Source: UBA1926 sp002337215 (lineage in GTDB: Bacteria; Planctomycetota; Phycisphaerae; Phycisphaerales; UBA1924). Taken from it: DNA of 64,000 bases. The number at the start of each line of letters is the position of its first letter. Position 1 is the stretch's first letter. The notes under the pieces are model-generated. The model was not told the origin of the DNA and did no database searches. It saw only the letters and a list, made by a program, of their open reading frames with translations. Of this stretch, positions 8,230 through 18,000 are shown piece after piece. Made by a program: the position numbers and the translations under genes. The stretch is from positions 27,725 to 91,724 of the forward strand of contig CAXBAF010000017.1 in assembly GCA_963973795.1 (NCBI GenBank), written 5' to 3'.

Positions 8230-9690
8230 TCAACGGCGGAGAGGCTGGGGTTTCCAGTACGTCAGGCTGCGCCAGACCCATTCGGCGGGGCCGAAACGGA
8301 AGGCGCGGAGCCAGACCGCGCTGAAGACGAGGTTGATGGTCCAGACCGAAGCGATGACGGCAAAGAGGCCGGGGTAGTCGATCTCGCCGAAGAAGCCCCC
8401 GGCGTGGCCGTAGAAGAAGGTCGTGCACAGGAGGGTCTGGAGGAGATAGTTGGTGAGGGCCATGCGTCCGACGTTGGCGAGGGCGGCGGTTGCCCGCTTC
8501 AGCAGGCCGATCTTGAGCATCCAGATGAGCAGGCCCATGTACCCCATCGAGATGGGCAGGCCCACGAACTGGCTCATGGACTGCCAGATCATGCCCCCGT
8601 AATCGGGCATCGCGGATTTCAGTCCGTAGTAGATGCTCGCTGTGAGCGCGAGCCCTCCAACGGTGCCGACGCCGCCCATGATCGCGTAGAAACGGGTGGA
8701 CCGCTCGCCGGTGAGGATGCCCAGGCGGGTGAGCCCCATGCCGATCATCATCAGCCCGGTGACACCGGGGAGGAAGAAGGGCAGGAAAAAGAACCAAAAA
8801 CTCGCAGCGGTGATCAGGCGGGCGATGGTCGCCTGGACAACGGTGCCCGTGTAGGCCTCGAATTCGGCGGCCGGGTCGCCCATGAGCGACCCGCCCGGGA
8901 TTTTGCCCGCCTGCATCGCCCAGATGCCGAGCCCGGTGATGCCCAGCAGGAGGATCGTGGTGACCAGGTGGCCCACGACGCCGACGGCGATCTGGAGTTT
9001 GGGGTCCCACCTGCGGACCCACCAGACGGCGGCGAGGCCCGCGACGGCGTACCAGACGAGGATGTCGCCGAACCACATGAAGAGCCCGTGGAATACCCCG
9101 ATCGCGAGCAGCCAGAGTGTCCGGCGGTACCAGAGCCCTGCGCCGGTGGAGATCTTGAGGCGTCGCGGCGTGTGCTGGGCGAGGCCGCACTCGGGGCAGG
9201 TGGTGTCCCCGGCGATTCTGCCCTCGGGGATGAGCGCCGCGAGGTCATAGCCGCACTTCCGGCAGGTGTAGGCGATGTTCTCGCCCAACTCGCGGTGGGC
9301 CCGGTTGATGGCGTCGGCACCGAGGCGTTCGCGGGCACCCGCCTCGTCGAACTTGCGGGCGTAGACGATGACGCCTGCACCGAAGAGCATGCTGAAGAGC
9401 GCCATCATCTTGCCGAGGGTGAAGATGCTGGTGATGTCGTGGCCGATGTGGTTCCAGTTGTCGGTCGCGCCGAGGTGGGCGTCCATGATCGTTGGGTCCG
9501 CCATCGTGGCGGCGGGCCAACCGAAGGCGACGATGTTGGGCACAAGGATGCCCAGAAGGGCAAACCCGCGGACGACGTCGATGGAGCGGAAGCGTTCTTT
9601 CTCGGCCACCGGGCGGAGTTGAACGTGGGCCGGGGAGTCGATCGCGCGTGCTGGCGCGCTCGACGCATCGTGGGCGGAGTGCTCTTCCAT
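8230..9690 (-). CDS. DUF418-family membrane protein with an inserted zinc ribbon
   Basis: 486 aa from the ATG at 9690. The sequence has the DUF418 (YeiB-like) pattern: RSIDVVRGFALLGILVPNI near residues 35-53, SIFTLGKMMALFSMLFGAG at 88-106, many transmembrane helices, and the C-terminal YPGLFAVIASVWTINLVFSAVWLRAFRFGPAEWVWRSLTY signature. DUF418 proteins are predicted inner-membrane proteins possibly related to transport or acyl transfer; their function is not settled. Between the second helix and the rest of the membrane domain lies a cytosolic zinc ribbon with C143, C146, C165 and C168 (CRKCGYDL ... CPECG). I do not know this insertion from standard DUF418 proteins. The HAD gene lies 20 nt upstream on the same strand. 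Confidence 0.85.
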   Translation of the reverse strand: MEEHSAHDASSAPARAIDSPAHVQLRPVAEKERFRSIDVVRGFALLGILVPNIVAFGWPAATMADPTIMDAHLGATDNWNHIGHDITSIFTLGKMMALFSMLFGAGVIVYARKFDEAGARERLGADAINRAHRELGENIAYTCRKCGYDLAALIPEGRIAGDTTCPECGLAQHTPRRLKISTGAGLWYRRTLWLLAIGVFHGLFMWFGDILVWYAVAGLAAVWWVRRWDPKLQIAVGVVGHLVTTILLLGITGLGIWAMQAGKIPGGSLMGDPAAEFEAYTGTVVQATIARLITAASFWFFFLPFFLPGVTGLMMIGMGLTRLGILTGERSTRFYAIMGGVGTVGGLALTASIYYGLKSAMPDYGGMIWQSMSQFVGLPISMGYMGLLIWMLKIGLLKRATAALANVGRMALTNYLLQTLLCTTFFYGHAGGFFGEIDYPGLFAVIASVWTINLVFSAVWLRAFRFGPAEWVWRSLTYWKPQPLRR

Positions 9691-9710
9691 TTGCGCAGTT
9701 GAACAGAAGC

Positions 9711-10406
9711 TCAGCCCATGAGCAACCAGCGGGCGATGTCTTCGGTGTCGGCGAGCGTCTCGACGACGCGGTGGGCACCCGCGTTCTCGAGCGTCTGCGC
9801 GTCGGTTCGGCCTGTCGCGACGGCGAGGACGCGGCATCCGCTTGCGAGCCCGCACGCGACGTCGTGGACGGTGTCGCCGAGGATGACCGTCTCGCGCGGG
9901 TCGGCCTTGTGGAGTCCCCGGTAGCGGTCGATGCCGACGGGTGGCAGGTGGTCCCGCGTGGGCGGCTCGTGGGGGGAATCGTCGCCCCAGACCTGGACGA
10001 GGAACTGGGCGGGATCGAGCCCGATGGAGCGGAGCTTGAAGGTGCCGGTCTCGGCGAAGTTGCCGGTGAGCACGCCGGGCACCGTGGACGGGTCTTTCCG
10101 GGCCTCGTCCGCGATCGCGTGCACGAGTTCGACCGCGCCGGGGAGGGGTTCGATGGAGGGGGCGGCGGTGTCGGCGAAAGCCTCGATGTAGCCGCGCTTC
10201 ATGGAGGCGAGGTTGTCGGGGGTGGGCTCGATGCCGTTGGCGGTGAGCAGGTCGCGGATGATGAGCGGGTCGAGCCTGCCCGCGAAATCGACACCGTCGA
10301 AGGCGAACTCGGGGGTAAACAGCCTCTTGCCGGCGTCTGCCATCGCCCGCCGGCCCGCGCCGTTGGTCTTGAGGAGAGTCATGTCGATGTCGAAGAGGAT
10401 GAGCAT
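9711..10406 (-). CDS. HAD-family hydrolase (phosphatase-like)
   Basis: 231 aa. Haloacid dehalogenase-type phosphohydrolase. Motif I is FDIDMT with nucleophile Asp6 and acid/base Asp8; motif II is Thr114 (GVLTGN); the Mg-binding motif IV is GDTVHD at 177-182. A helical cap (about residues 17-85) gives the phosphoglycolate phosphatase/beta-phosphoglucomutase layout. Substrate cannot be told from sequence; phosphoglycolate or a small sugar phosphate is plausible. The ATG at 10406 opens the frame. It lies in a minus-strand run with the DUF418 gene downstream and acylphosphatase upstream, both of which are spaced by short gaps. Confidence 0.85.
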   Translation of the reverse strand: MLILFDIDMTLLKTNGAGRRAMADAGKRLFTPEFAFDGVDFAGRLDPLIIRDLLTANGIEPTPDNLASMKRGYIEAFADTAAPSIEPLPGAVELVHAIADEARKDPSTVPGVLTGNFAETGTFKLRSIGLDPAQFLVQVWGDDSPHEPPTRDHLPPVGIDRYRGLHKADPRETVILGDTVHDVACGLASGCRVLAVATGRTDAQTLENAGAHRVVETLADTEDIARWLLMG

Positions 10407-10453
10407 GGGGTCCGTTCGGGGTCAGTCGGCGGGGCGGGTTTGTGCCGGTGGAT

Positions 10454-10738
10454 TCAGTATGCGATCTCGAACGCCGTCTCGCCCCGGGCGGGCGGGATCT
10501 CGGTCTCGTCGAAGCCGGTGATGTTGCGTGCCATCTCCGAGGCGAGGGTCTGTTTGGTCTTCTCGATCTCGGCGGGGTCGCCCTGGATCTCGGCGGTGAC
10601 CGCCCCGTCGGGCTCGTTGCGGACCCAACCGGTCACGGCGAAACTGCGAGCGACGGCGCGGGTCATCGCGCGGAAGCCCACGCCCTGGACCCGGCCTGTG
10701 TAGCGGATGCGGAGGCGCTTTTCGGGCGATGTGGGCAT
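10454..10738 (-). CDS. acyP: Acylphosphatase
   Basis: 94 aa, the normal size. Hydrolyses acyl phosphates such as carbamoyl phosphate or 1,3-bisphosphoglycerate in the cytoplasm. The signature is intact: RIRYTGRVQGVGFRAMTR, with catalytic Arg in GVGFR, and VTGWVRNEPDGAVTAEIQG, with the catalytic Asn in VRN. The ATG at 10738 is chosen because the domain starts immediately afterwards (residues 8-94). It is divergent from dnaG with 113 nt between the start codons, so the spacer should hold two promoters. It lies 47 nt upstream of the HAD hydrolase gene on the same strand. Confidence 0.93.
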   Translation of the reverse strand: MPTSPEKRLRIRYTGRVQGVGFRAMTRAVARSFAVTGWVRNEPDGAVTAEIQGDPAEIEKTKQTLASEMARNITGFDETEIPPARGETAFEIAY

Positions 10739-10851
10739 GCGGAGTTGTAGGGTGGTGCCGGCGGGTTCTCTCTTGGCTAGGCTCACGGATCCGCGTCGCC
10801 CAGACGTCTGATTGGCGGGAGGCACGAGGAGAGAGGGAGCCCGGGCTGAGC

Positions 10852-12738
10852 ATGGCAACGCTCGATGACGACAAACTGAAGGTCCTCGAGGCGTCCGACA
10901 TCGCCCAGGTCATCGGTGAGTACGTCAAGCTCGTGCCCAACGGGCGCGAGTTCAAGTGCCTGTGCCCCTTCCACGACGACCGCAACCCGTCGATGTACGT
11001 CGTCCCCCACAAGCGGATGTACCACTGCTTTGTGTGCGGGGCCGGGGGCGATGTCTTCACGTTCGTCCAGAAGTATCACGGCATCGGGTTCGGAGAAGCG
11101 ATCAAGATGCTGGCCGAGCGGGCGGGGATCGAACTGACGCGCCGCCGTCCCGACGAGCGCGCCCAATCCGGCCCTTCGCGCACAGAACTGATCGAGGCGA
11201 ACCGGGCGGCGCAGGCCTTTTTTCAGACGATCCTGAGCAAGCACGAGTCGGGCGAGTCGGCCCGGGCGCTCGTCGAGCGGCGGGGCATCTCGCTCGCGAT
11301 GGTTGAGAAGTTTGCGATCGGGGCGTCGCCCGATCGGTGGGACGGGCTGCTGACCACGGTGCGGCGCAAGAACCTCAGTGAATCGGCGTTCCTGAACCTG
11401 GGGCTGCTGAAGCGCAAGGAAGGCCCCGAGCCGTACGACGCGCTGCGGAACCGTTTGGTCTTCCCGATCCACGGGGAGACGGGCGACCCGATCGCGTTCG
11501 GCGGGCGTCGCATCGACGACGAGGACGAACCCAAGTACCTCAACAGCCCCGAGACGCCGCTGTTCAACAAGTCGAAGACGCTGTTCGGGCTGCCGCAATC
11601 GCGGGACGCGATCCGCAAGAGCGGGCGGGCGGTGATCGTCGAGGGGTACACCGACGTGATCGCCTGCCACCAGGCGGGGCTGACGAACGTCGTCGGGACA
11701 CTGGGGACCGCGTTCACCGAGGGGCACGCCCAGAAACTGCGCGGGCAGTGCAAAGAGGTCGTGCTGCTGTTCGACGGTGACGAGGCTGGGCAGAACGCGG
11801 CGGACCGGGCGCTCGGGGTGCTCTTCGGCTCGAGGCTCGATATCCGCGTCGCGATGCTCACGGGGAAGACCGAATCGAAGGACCCTGATGAACTGCTGAA
11901 GACCGAAGGCGGGGCTGATGTCATGTCCAGGATCCTCGATGACGCGGAACCCGTCATCGACCGTTGGGCACGGCGCATCCGCGAGAAGCAGGCGGACATG
12001 GGGCCCGCCGGGCGGGCGCGGCACCTCGAAGAACAGGTCGAACGGCTCGCGGACACCGGGCTGGAATCGATGGCGCCGATCGAGCGGGAATCGCTGCTCG
12101 CGGATATGGCCGGGGCGCTGGGCGTGCCGGGCCGGCTCGTGGCGGACGCCTATCAGCGGGCGCGGACGCGGGGACGCCGACCCGCGGGTGATCAGGAATC
12201 CTCGGTCGAGTTCAAGCCGGCGGCGATGCGGGGGATCGATCGGTTCCGGCTCAGGGCGATCGCGTGTCTGCTGGATCCGAGGGCGGCCGAGTCGATCGCC
12301 GAGCGGCGGGCGGACGCGGCCCGGGCGCTGACGACGGACCTCGACGGGTGCCCGCCCCCGCTCGCGGCGATCGTGGTCTCCGCGTCGGAAACGCTCGCGG
12401 GAGGCGGGGCGCTCGACGCGGCGTCGCTGCTGGCGCAGTCGGAGAGCGAACGGCTCTCGGCGGTGCTCGCCCGTGCGTTCGCGGGAGAGTTCCAGGAAAA
12501 CGGGGACGACGGGGACGAGGGCGTGGTCGAGGAACTCGCGTCGTGCCTGAACCGGCTCCGCGAGCACGGGCTCCGTCTCAGGAGCGGAGGCGGAATCGAG
12601 GACGGCGGATCCGGGGCCGACGACCCGCTCGCCCGGCTGCGCGAGTTGCATAAGGACTTCGGCGGCAACAACGCGGCGAATCCCTACCGGCGCGGCGGGG
12701 GTATTGTCAGAGGGGCGGGTCAGGAGCCCGCCGGTTGA
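10852..12738 (+). CDS. dnaG: DNA primase DnaG
   Basis: 628 aa. Makes RNA primers for replication and binds the DnaB helicase. The CHC2 zinc domain has C38-P-F-H41 ... C59-F-V-C62 (17 residues between pairs). The catalytic TOPRIM core shows VIVEGYTDVIACHQAG and VVLLFDGDEAGQNAADRAL, carrying the acidic metal ligands. The C-terminal third (about 430-628) is the variable helicase-binding domain and is rich in Ala, Arg and Glu. The ATG at 10852 is used because the conserved sequence starts right after it (MATLDDDKLKVLEASDI). The stop codon lies inside a 15-bp tandem repeat. rpoD follows 131 nt later, as in the macromolecular synthesis operon, but rpsU is not present. Confidence 0.97.
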   Translation: MATLDDDKLKVLEASDIAQVIGEYVKLVPNGREFKCLCPFHDDRNPSMYVVPHKRMYHCFVCGAGGDVFTFVQKYHGIGFGEAIKMLAERAGIELTRRRPDERAQSGPSRTELIEANRAAQAFFQTILSKHESGESARALVERRGISLAMVEKFAIGASPDRWDGLLTTVRRKNLSESAFLNLGLLKRKEGPEPYDALRNRLVFPIHGETGDPIAFGGRRIDDEDEPKYLNSPETPLFNKSKTLFGLPQSRDAIRKSGRAVIVEGYTDVIACHQAGLTNVVGTLGTAFTEGHAQKLRGQCKEVVLLFDGDEAGQNAADRALGVLFGSRLDIRVAMLTGKTESKDPDELLKTEGGADVMSRILDDAEPVIDRWARRIREKQADMGPAGRARHLEEQVERLADTGLESMAPIERESLLADMAGALGVPGRLVADAYQRARTRGRRPAGDQESSVEFKPAAMRGIDRFRLRAIACLLDPRAAESIAERRADAARALTTDLDGCPPPLAAIVVSASETLAGGGALDAASLLAQSESERLSAVLARAFAGEFQENGDDGDEGVVEELASCLNRLREHGLRLRSGGGIEDGGSGADDPLARLRELHKDFGGNNAANPYRRGGGIVRGAGQEPAG

Positions 12739-12804
12739 GCAAGAGTCAGTTGAGCAAGAGTCGGTTGAGCAAGAGCCGGTTGAGCAAGAGCCGTTGAGCA
12801 GAAG
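12731..12804 (+). repeat. 15-bp tandem repeat spanning the dnaG stop codon
   Basis: Four 15-bp units of the form (C/T)C(A/G)GTTGAGCAAGAG run from 12731 to 12790, followed by a degenerate copy to 12804 and a further GTTGAGC. The dnaG stop TGA (12736-12738) is part of the first unit. Each later unit contains another TGA in the same place, so loss or gain of units would not change the protein end. Confidence 0.85.
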
Positions 12805-12869
12805 TCGTTGAGCGGGCTCGGTCGCCCACAGCACGAGCCGGCGAATGTGCCCGGCGACGCGGAGCGGAA

Positions 12870-14798
12870 ATGGTCAAGAGTGGAAGGTCAGGAATGTCCG
12901 CGAATGGAACCCGAGCCGTGTCGGCGCTGCACCCCGGGCTGACGGCGCTGTTCGAGGCGTCGCAGTCGCGCGGCTGGCTGAGCTACGAAGAGCTCAACAA
13001 CGCGATGCCCGACGAGATGGTGGATCCCAACCGCGTGCACGAGCTGCTCGCGACGATCGACCAGCTCGACATCGAGCTCGTCGATGAGCTCGAGTTCCGC
13101 GCCCGCCTCTACCGCGCCAAGAAAGAACAGCAGGCGGCGCTCGGGAGCCCGTTCCGGGCGATGAGCGTCGCGGGGACCGGAGGCGGGGGCGGGCGGATCG
13201 ATTCGCTGGCGATCCAGGTGCGGATGAACCGCTCGCACTACGCGAACATCAACCCGGCGGATGTCGCGAGCCAGGCGGAGCGGGATGTCGCCGAGGCGCA
13301 GCGGATGGACGACGACACGCTGCAGCGCGACATCGAGGACGCCGTCGCGAGCGAGAACGCCAAGCGGGTGGACGACCCGGTGCGCATGTACCTGACGCAG
13401 ATGGGCATGATCCCGCTGCTGACGCGCGACGAGGAGATCCGGCTTGCCAAGAAGATCGAGACGACGCGGATGATCTTCCGGCGCCGCTGCCTGGAATGCG
13501 ATTACATCGCGACGGAGGCGGCGAAGGTCCTCCGGGCGGTCGAGGCGGGGGACATGCCGTTCGACCGGACGATGCGGATCTCGACGGCCGAGGAGAACCA
13601 CAAGGAGAAGATCGGCCACCGGATCCCCTCGAACCTGGGAACGATCGAGCGGTTGCTCGAACGGAACGCGGAGGATTGGGCCGAACTCGAAGAAAAGCGG
13701 GCCGGCAAGGCGACCAAGGCGGCGCTCGCGAAGATCCGCGGACGGATCGGCTCGCGGCGTGTGCGGCTGAGTTGCCTGCTCGAGGAGCTGTGCCTGCGGA
13801 CCGGGAAGATCGTCCCGCTGATGAACAAGCTGCGGTCGATCAGCCAGAAGATGACCGATCTACGGGGGCTGATCGAGAAGGCGGAGGCCGCACCCGGTTC
13901 GCTGGACCCCGAAGACCTCGCGGTGATGCGCGAAGAACTCGACGGGCTGCGGAGCCTCGTGCGCGAAGAACCCGAGGAACTCGCGGCCCGGTGCGCTGTG
14001 CTCAAAACGGTTTTCTGGGAGTATGAGCAGGCGAAGCGGGACCTTTCGGGCGGGAACCTCCGGCTGGTGGTGTCCATCGCCAAGAAGTACCGGAATCGTG
14101 GCCTGAGCTTCCTTGACATCATCCAGGAAGGGAACACGGGTCTGATGCGGGCCGTGGACAAGTACGAGTACAAGCGGGGGTACAAGTTCAGCACGTACGC
14201 GACGTGGTGGATCCGCCAGGCGATCACGCGAGCGATCGCGGACCACGCCCGCACGATCCGGATCCCCGTCCACATGATCGAGACGATGACGAAGCTGCGC
14301 AATCTGCAGAAGGACGCGCTGCAGAAGACGGGTGTCGAGCCCACGATCGAGGAACTGGCGTCGGCGGCGGGGATGTCGATCTCCGAGACCCGCCGCGTGA
14401 TGAAGATCAGCCGGCACCCGGTGAGCCTGGACCGGCCTGTCGGCGAGGGCGAGGACTCGCACTTCGGCGACTTCATCGAAGACGAGCGGCAGCAGACGCC
14501 GAGCGACTCGGCTGCTCAGGAGATGCTCGCCAAGCGGATCGAGCAGGTGCTCAAGACGCTGACCTACCGCGAGCGGGAGATCCTGAAACTCCGGTATGGG
14601 ATCGGCGACGGGTACACCTACACGCTCGAAGAGGTCGGGCGGATCTTCAAGGTCACGCGTGAACGGGTGCGGCAGGTCGAAGCAAAAGCGTTGCGAAAAC
14701 TCCAACATCCGGTCCGTGCCCGCAAGCTCCAGGGCTTTGTCGGCGACCACGAGTACAAGGAACGCCGGGCGAACGGCGAAAACACAGGCAAAGACTGA
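12870..14798 (+). CDS. rpoD: RNA polymerase primary sigma factor (sigma-70/RpoD)
   Basis: 642 aa. Directs RNA polymerase to housekeeping promoters. Region 1.1 is present (about 20-75, GWLSYEELNNAMPDEMVDP). Region 1.2 starts at about 169 (DPVRMYLTQMGMIPLLTRDEEI). A charged non-conserved region lies between about 200 and 385. Region 2 runs from about 388 (AKRDLSGGNLRLVVSIAKKY, then DIIQEGNTGLMRAVDKYEYKRGYKFSTYATWWIRQAI). Regions 3 and 4 end with the -35-binding helix VGRIFKVTRERVRQVEAKAL. The ATG at 12870 is used; the ATG at 12894 (MSANGTR) is also possible and has GGAAGG-like sequence upstream. Region 1.1 marks it as a primary, not alternative, sigma factor. Confidence 0.96.
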   Translation: MVKSGRSGMSANGTRAVSALHPGLTALFEASQSRGWLSYEELNNAMPDEMVDPNRVHELLATIDQLDIELVDELEFRARLYRAKKEQQAALGSPFRAMSVAGTGGGGGRIDSLAIQVRMNRSHYANINPADVASQAERDVAEAQRMDDDTLQRDIEDAVASENAKRVDDPVRMYLTQMGMIPLLTRDEEIRLAKKIETTRMIFRRRCLECDYIATEAAKVLRAVEAGDMPFDRTMRISTAEENHKEKIGHRIPSNLGTIERLLERNAEDWAELEEKRAGKATKAALAKIRGRIGSRRVRLSCLLEELCLRTGKIVPLMNKLRSISQKMTDLRGLIEKAEAAPGSLDPEDLAVMREELDGLRSLVREEPEELAARCAVLKTVFWEYEQAKRDLSGGNLRLVVSIAKKYRNRGLSFLDIIQEGNTGLMRAVDKYEYKRGYKFSTYATWWIRQAITRAIADHARTIRIPVHMIETMTKLRNLQKDALQKTGVEPTIEELASAAGMSISETRRVMKISRHPVSLDRPVGEGEDSHFGDFIEDERQQTPSDSAAQEMLAKRIEQVLKTLTYREREILKLRYGIGDGYTYTLEEVGRIFKVTRERVRQVEAKALRKLQHPVRARKLQGFVGDHEYKERRANGENTGKD

Positions 14799-14912
14799 AC
14801 AAAGCACTGAAGTTCTGGACTGGACTCGACTTCGAACGCGACGGGATCGCGTCGAACCGTTTCACATTGCCTGACAGGACATTCTTTTTTTTGCTTTGTC
14901 TTTGGATTGATG

Positions 14913-14945
14913 CAACAGTTCGGGAGCGGATCCGGTAAACTGTTG
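14913..14945. promoter_or_regulatory. Inverted repeat in the spacer before the first pseudo-astacin
   Basis: The 269-nt gap after rpoD contains CAACAGTT (14913-14920) and its exact reverse complement AACTGTTG (14938-14945), separated by 17 nt. The centres are about two helical turns apart, as for a dimeric regulator. A poly-T run (14885-14892) and a bulged hairpin (about 14830-14856) lie just upstream and may end rpoD transcription. The operator role is inferred from symmetry and position only. Confidence 0.3.
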
Positions 14946-15067
14946 ATGAGAATCCACAGACGAGGGCACCCGGCCGGGGCGGCGAGACCGCGGGCCGGGT
15001 ACGATCTCGCGGGGCGATGGATGCGAGCGTCGACACCGATCGACCGCGCACAGCACGGGATACAAAC

Positions 15068-18000
15068 ATGAGCACGCAGCAGACCTTGACACGTTTTTCT
15101 CGGATCTCGGGCGCCGGGATCTTGATTGCTTTTTCGGGAATGGCGGTCGCGCTGGCTGACACCGCGCCGACCCAATCGCCCGCTCAGCGATCGTCCGCAG
15201 AGACTGGCACCGCGCACAAAGCCTCGCCGAGCGGCGAGTCGCTGCGGTCAGCGGCCGGGACGAAGCAGGACCAGCAGGCGATCCGCGAGAAGATCGATAA
15301 CGATCTTCGGAACGGGAAGTACACCGAGGTGGCGAAGCTGCTCCCGACGGTGCAGCCCCAGCTCAAGGATCTGAACGAGGTCGAACTGCTCCGCATCGTC
15401 GCCGAGCGTGCCCGGCAGCTGCTCGAAGAAGAAAAGAACCTCGGGCGTCCCGGAAGCAACAACGGCACGGGCGGCGGCGTCGTGGTCTTCGACGGCGCGG
15501 ACGACTCGGCCGAGATCGACCGCGGACTCCTCGGGCCCGGCGAATGGCGCAACCCGCCGGGCGTTCCGGGCATCGGTGAGGGCTGGCGTTCGATGGATAC
15601 GCACCGCCTCCGCCGCGAGAAGAGCATGCGGTACTCGCGCCTCTACCTCCGCTCTCTCTTCGGCGGCTACGCCGATTTCAGCAACCTTGCGTTCGCCGAC
15701 GCGGTCGAGGGCGCGGACGGTGGCGGCATCTGGCCCCCGCTCGCGTTGCCTTCGAACACGGTTGACTTCGACGGCGACGGCGAGGTCTTCGACCCGTTGC
15801 CCGCCCGCCCGGTGGTGGTCTACTACCAGTTCCTCGAAGAGAGCATGACCGACATCGAATGGGACGACGGCGAGGACAACCTCAACCAGGTCGGCCTGCG
15901 GACCAACGACGACAACGAAGACGATGTGATCGACTTCGCGGACCTCGCGGACGAGACCGACGGGATCGCGGACACCTGGCCCGCAAACCCGCAGTTTGTG
16001 AACCGGAGCGTGATCCCCCCGCCGGACCCGAACGACTTCGACGAGGAGCTCTTCCCGTTCCTGCAGGCGACCGGTCTTGGTGGGACGCGCTGGGGTGATG
16101 CCCGTCCGATCTTCCTGCACCCCGACGCGGAGGCCGCGTGGCGGCTCGCCCAGTCGCTGTACTTCGACTCGACCGATCCGGACGCGTTCGAGGAGACGTT
16201 CGACAGCAACCAGGTGCTTGAGGAAGAAGAACGCCAACTCGTGCTCACCGCGATGCGGGTGATCGAGAGCGTGACGAACATCGTGTTCATCGAGCGGCCG
16301 GACTGGGGCGGTTTCTCGCCGGTCAACGCGCCGTTCCTCCAGAGCCTCGGCCCGGGCATCAGCTACCCGCTGAACGCGGTCGGCTGGACGCTTGATAACG
16401 CCCCTCCGACGCTCGCGGTCGATCCGGGAGGCATCCCGAGCGGGGCGCAGCCCGCGGTCACTGAGGTGCCCTGGTTCCCCGAGGATGACTACCCCTGGTT
16501 GCTGATTCTCAAGGGCAGCAACCCGGCGGACGGCGAGAACGGTGTCAACGCCACGAGCGAAACCGGCACGACCCGGAACCCACCCCCGCTTGGCGCGCCC
16601 TCGATCGATTACATCTTCACCGATCTCGACGGCGACGGGTTCCCCGATACGCCCGACAGCAACGGGGACGGCCTGCCCGACCAGGTGATCTTCAGCTCAC
16701 TCGGCGCCGGCAACATCGTCCCGCTGAGCGACGCCTCGCGGAGCGTGCTCGACAACAACCTCGACACGGCCATCAGCTCGGCGGATGTCTTCGGCCCTGG
16801 CTTCGTGGTCCGGGGTCTGCAGAGCGGCCAGGGCGTCCCGTACACGGTCGGCCCGCTCCCGAACTTCCTCATGGACATGAACTTCGACGGCACGCTCGAC
16901 AACATGCTCGACACGAACGGTGACGGCGACGCTTCGGTCATCGACATCTTCAACGACCTCGCGATCGATACCAACGCCGACGGGATCGCCGACAGCGTGT
17001 TCCCGGGTGGGACAACCGCGTCGCTCAACCCCTTCCCGTTCGACGCGATCCCGTGCGGGCTCGTCGGGCTCACCCAGAACCTCTTCGACACCCAGGACGT
17101 CGGGTTCATCGTGTACACGCTCATGGGGCAGCTGAGCCTCGCCGACGAGCACACGCGGCCCGACCGCGAGGAATTCATCCGCGTGCTCGAGGAGAACATC
17201 GACTCGAACAACGGCGGGCTCGACATCGTCCCGGCGGGTTCGGACAAGTACGCGAACTTCATCGAGAACTTCGATACGACGACCGAGACCGTTCCCGCGG
17301 TGGGGCTCACGCCGCACGCGCCGGGCAACTGGACGCTGGACAACTCCGGCGCAACGGCGGGCGGCTGGTCGTTCCTCGATCCGACCATGAACGCCAACGA
17401 CGGCGCAGCGCCGACCGCGGACTACGCGGTGGACGACGACGACCTCTCCGCGATCGCCCTCGTGACGGGGAGCTTCCCCGATACGCAGATCCAGGGCACG
17501 GCGGTCTTCACCTCGCCGAACATCTACGGCCCCCAGGACGCGTCCGTCCGCTTCGCCTACTGGATCAACAGCGAGAGCGGTGACCCGATCCAGGACGGCG
17601 ACGGACTCATCGTCCAGACATCCGCCGACAGCGGCGCGACCTGGGAAGAGCTCACGACGCTGACGAGCCAGTCGGACGAGTGGCAGCTCGCCGAGGTTCT
17701 GATCGGTGAGACGTTGGCGGATAGCCAGACCGGTCTGCCGACCTTCCAGGTCCGGTTCATCGCCCAGAACACCGACCCGGCCCGCGCCATCGAGATCGCG
17801 ATCGACAGGATCCGGGTTCAGAACCCCTATGACTTCCGCTCGGCCACGCACGGCGGCCCGTTCTTCTCGGCCCGGACGCTTGATCCGGGGTTCGAGACGA
17901 TCCAGGTCCGCGAAGGTTTCGAGGAATTTGCCGATCAGATCGGTCAGGCCGGCGGGCTCAGCCTCGGCGACCGCATCGGCCTGAGCAACCTCTACGGCAT

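Noticed and set aside
12731..12804. Possible CRISPR or iteron origin near dnaG
   Set aside because: Units are contiguous, 15 bp, and overlap the dnaG stop codon; no replication initiator gene or AT-rich unwinding region lies nearby.
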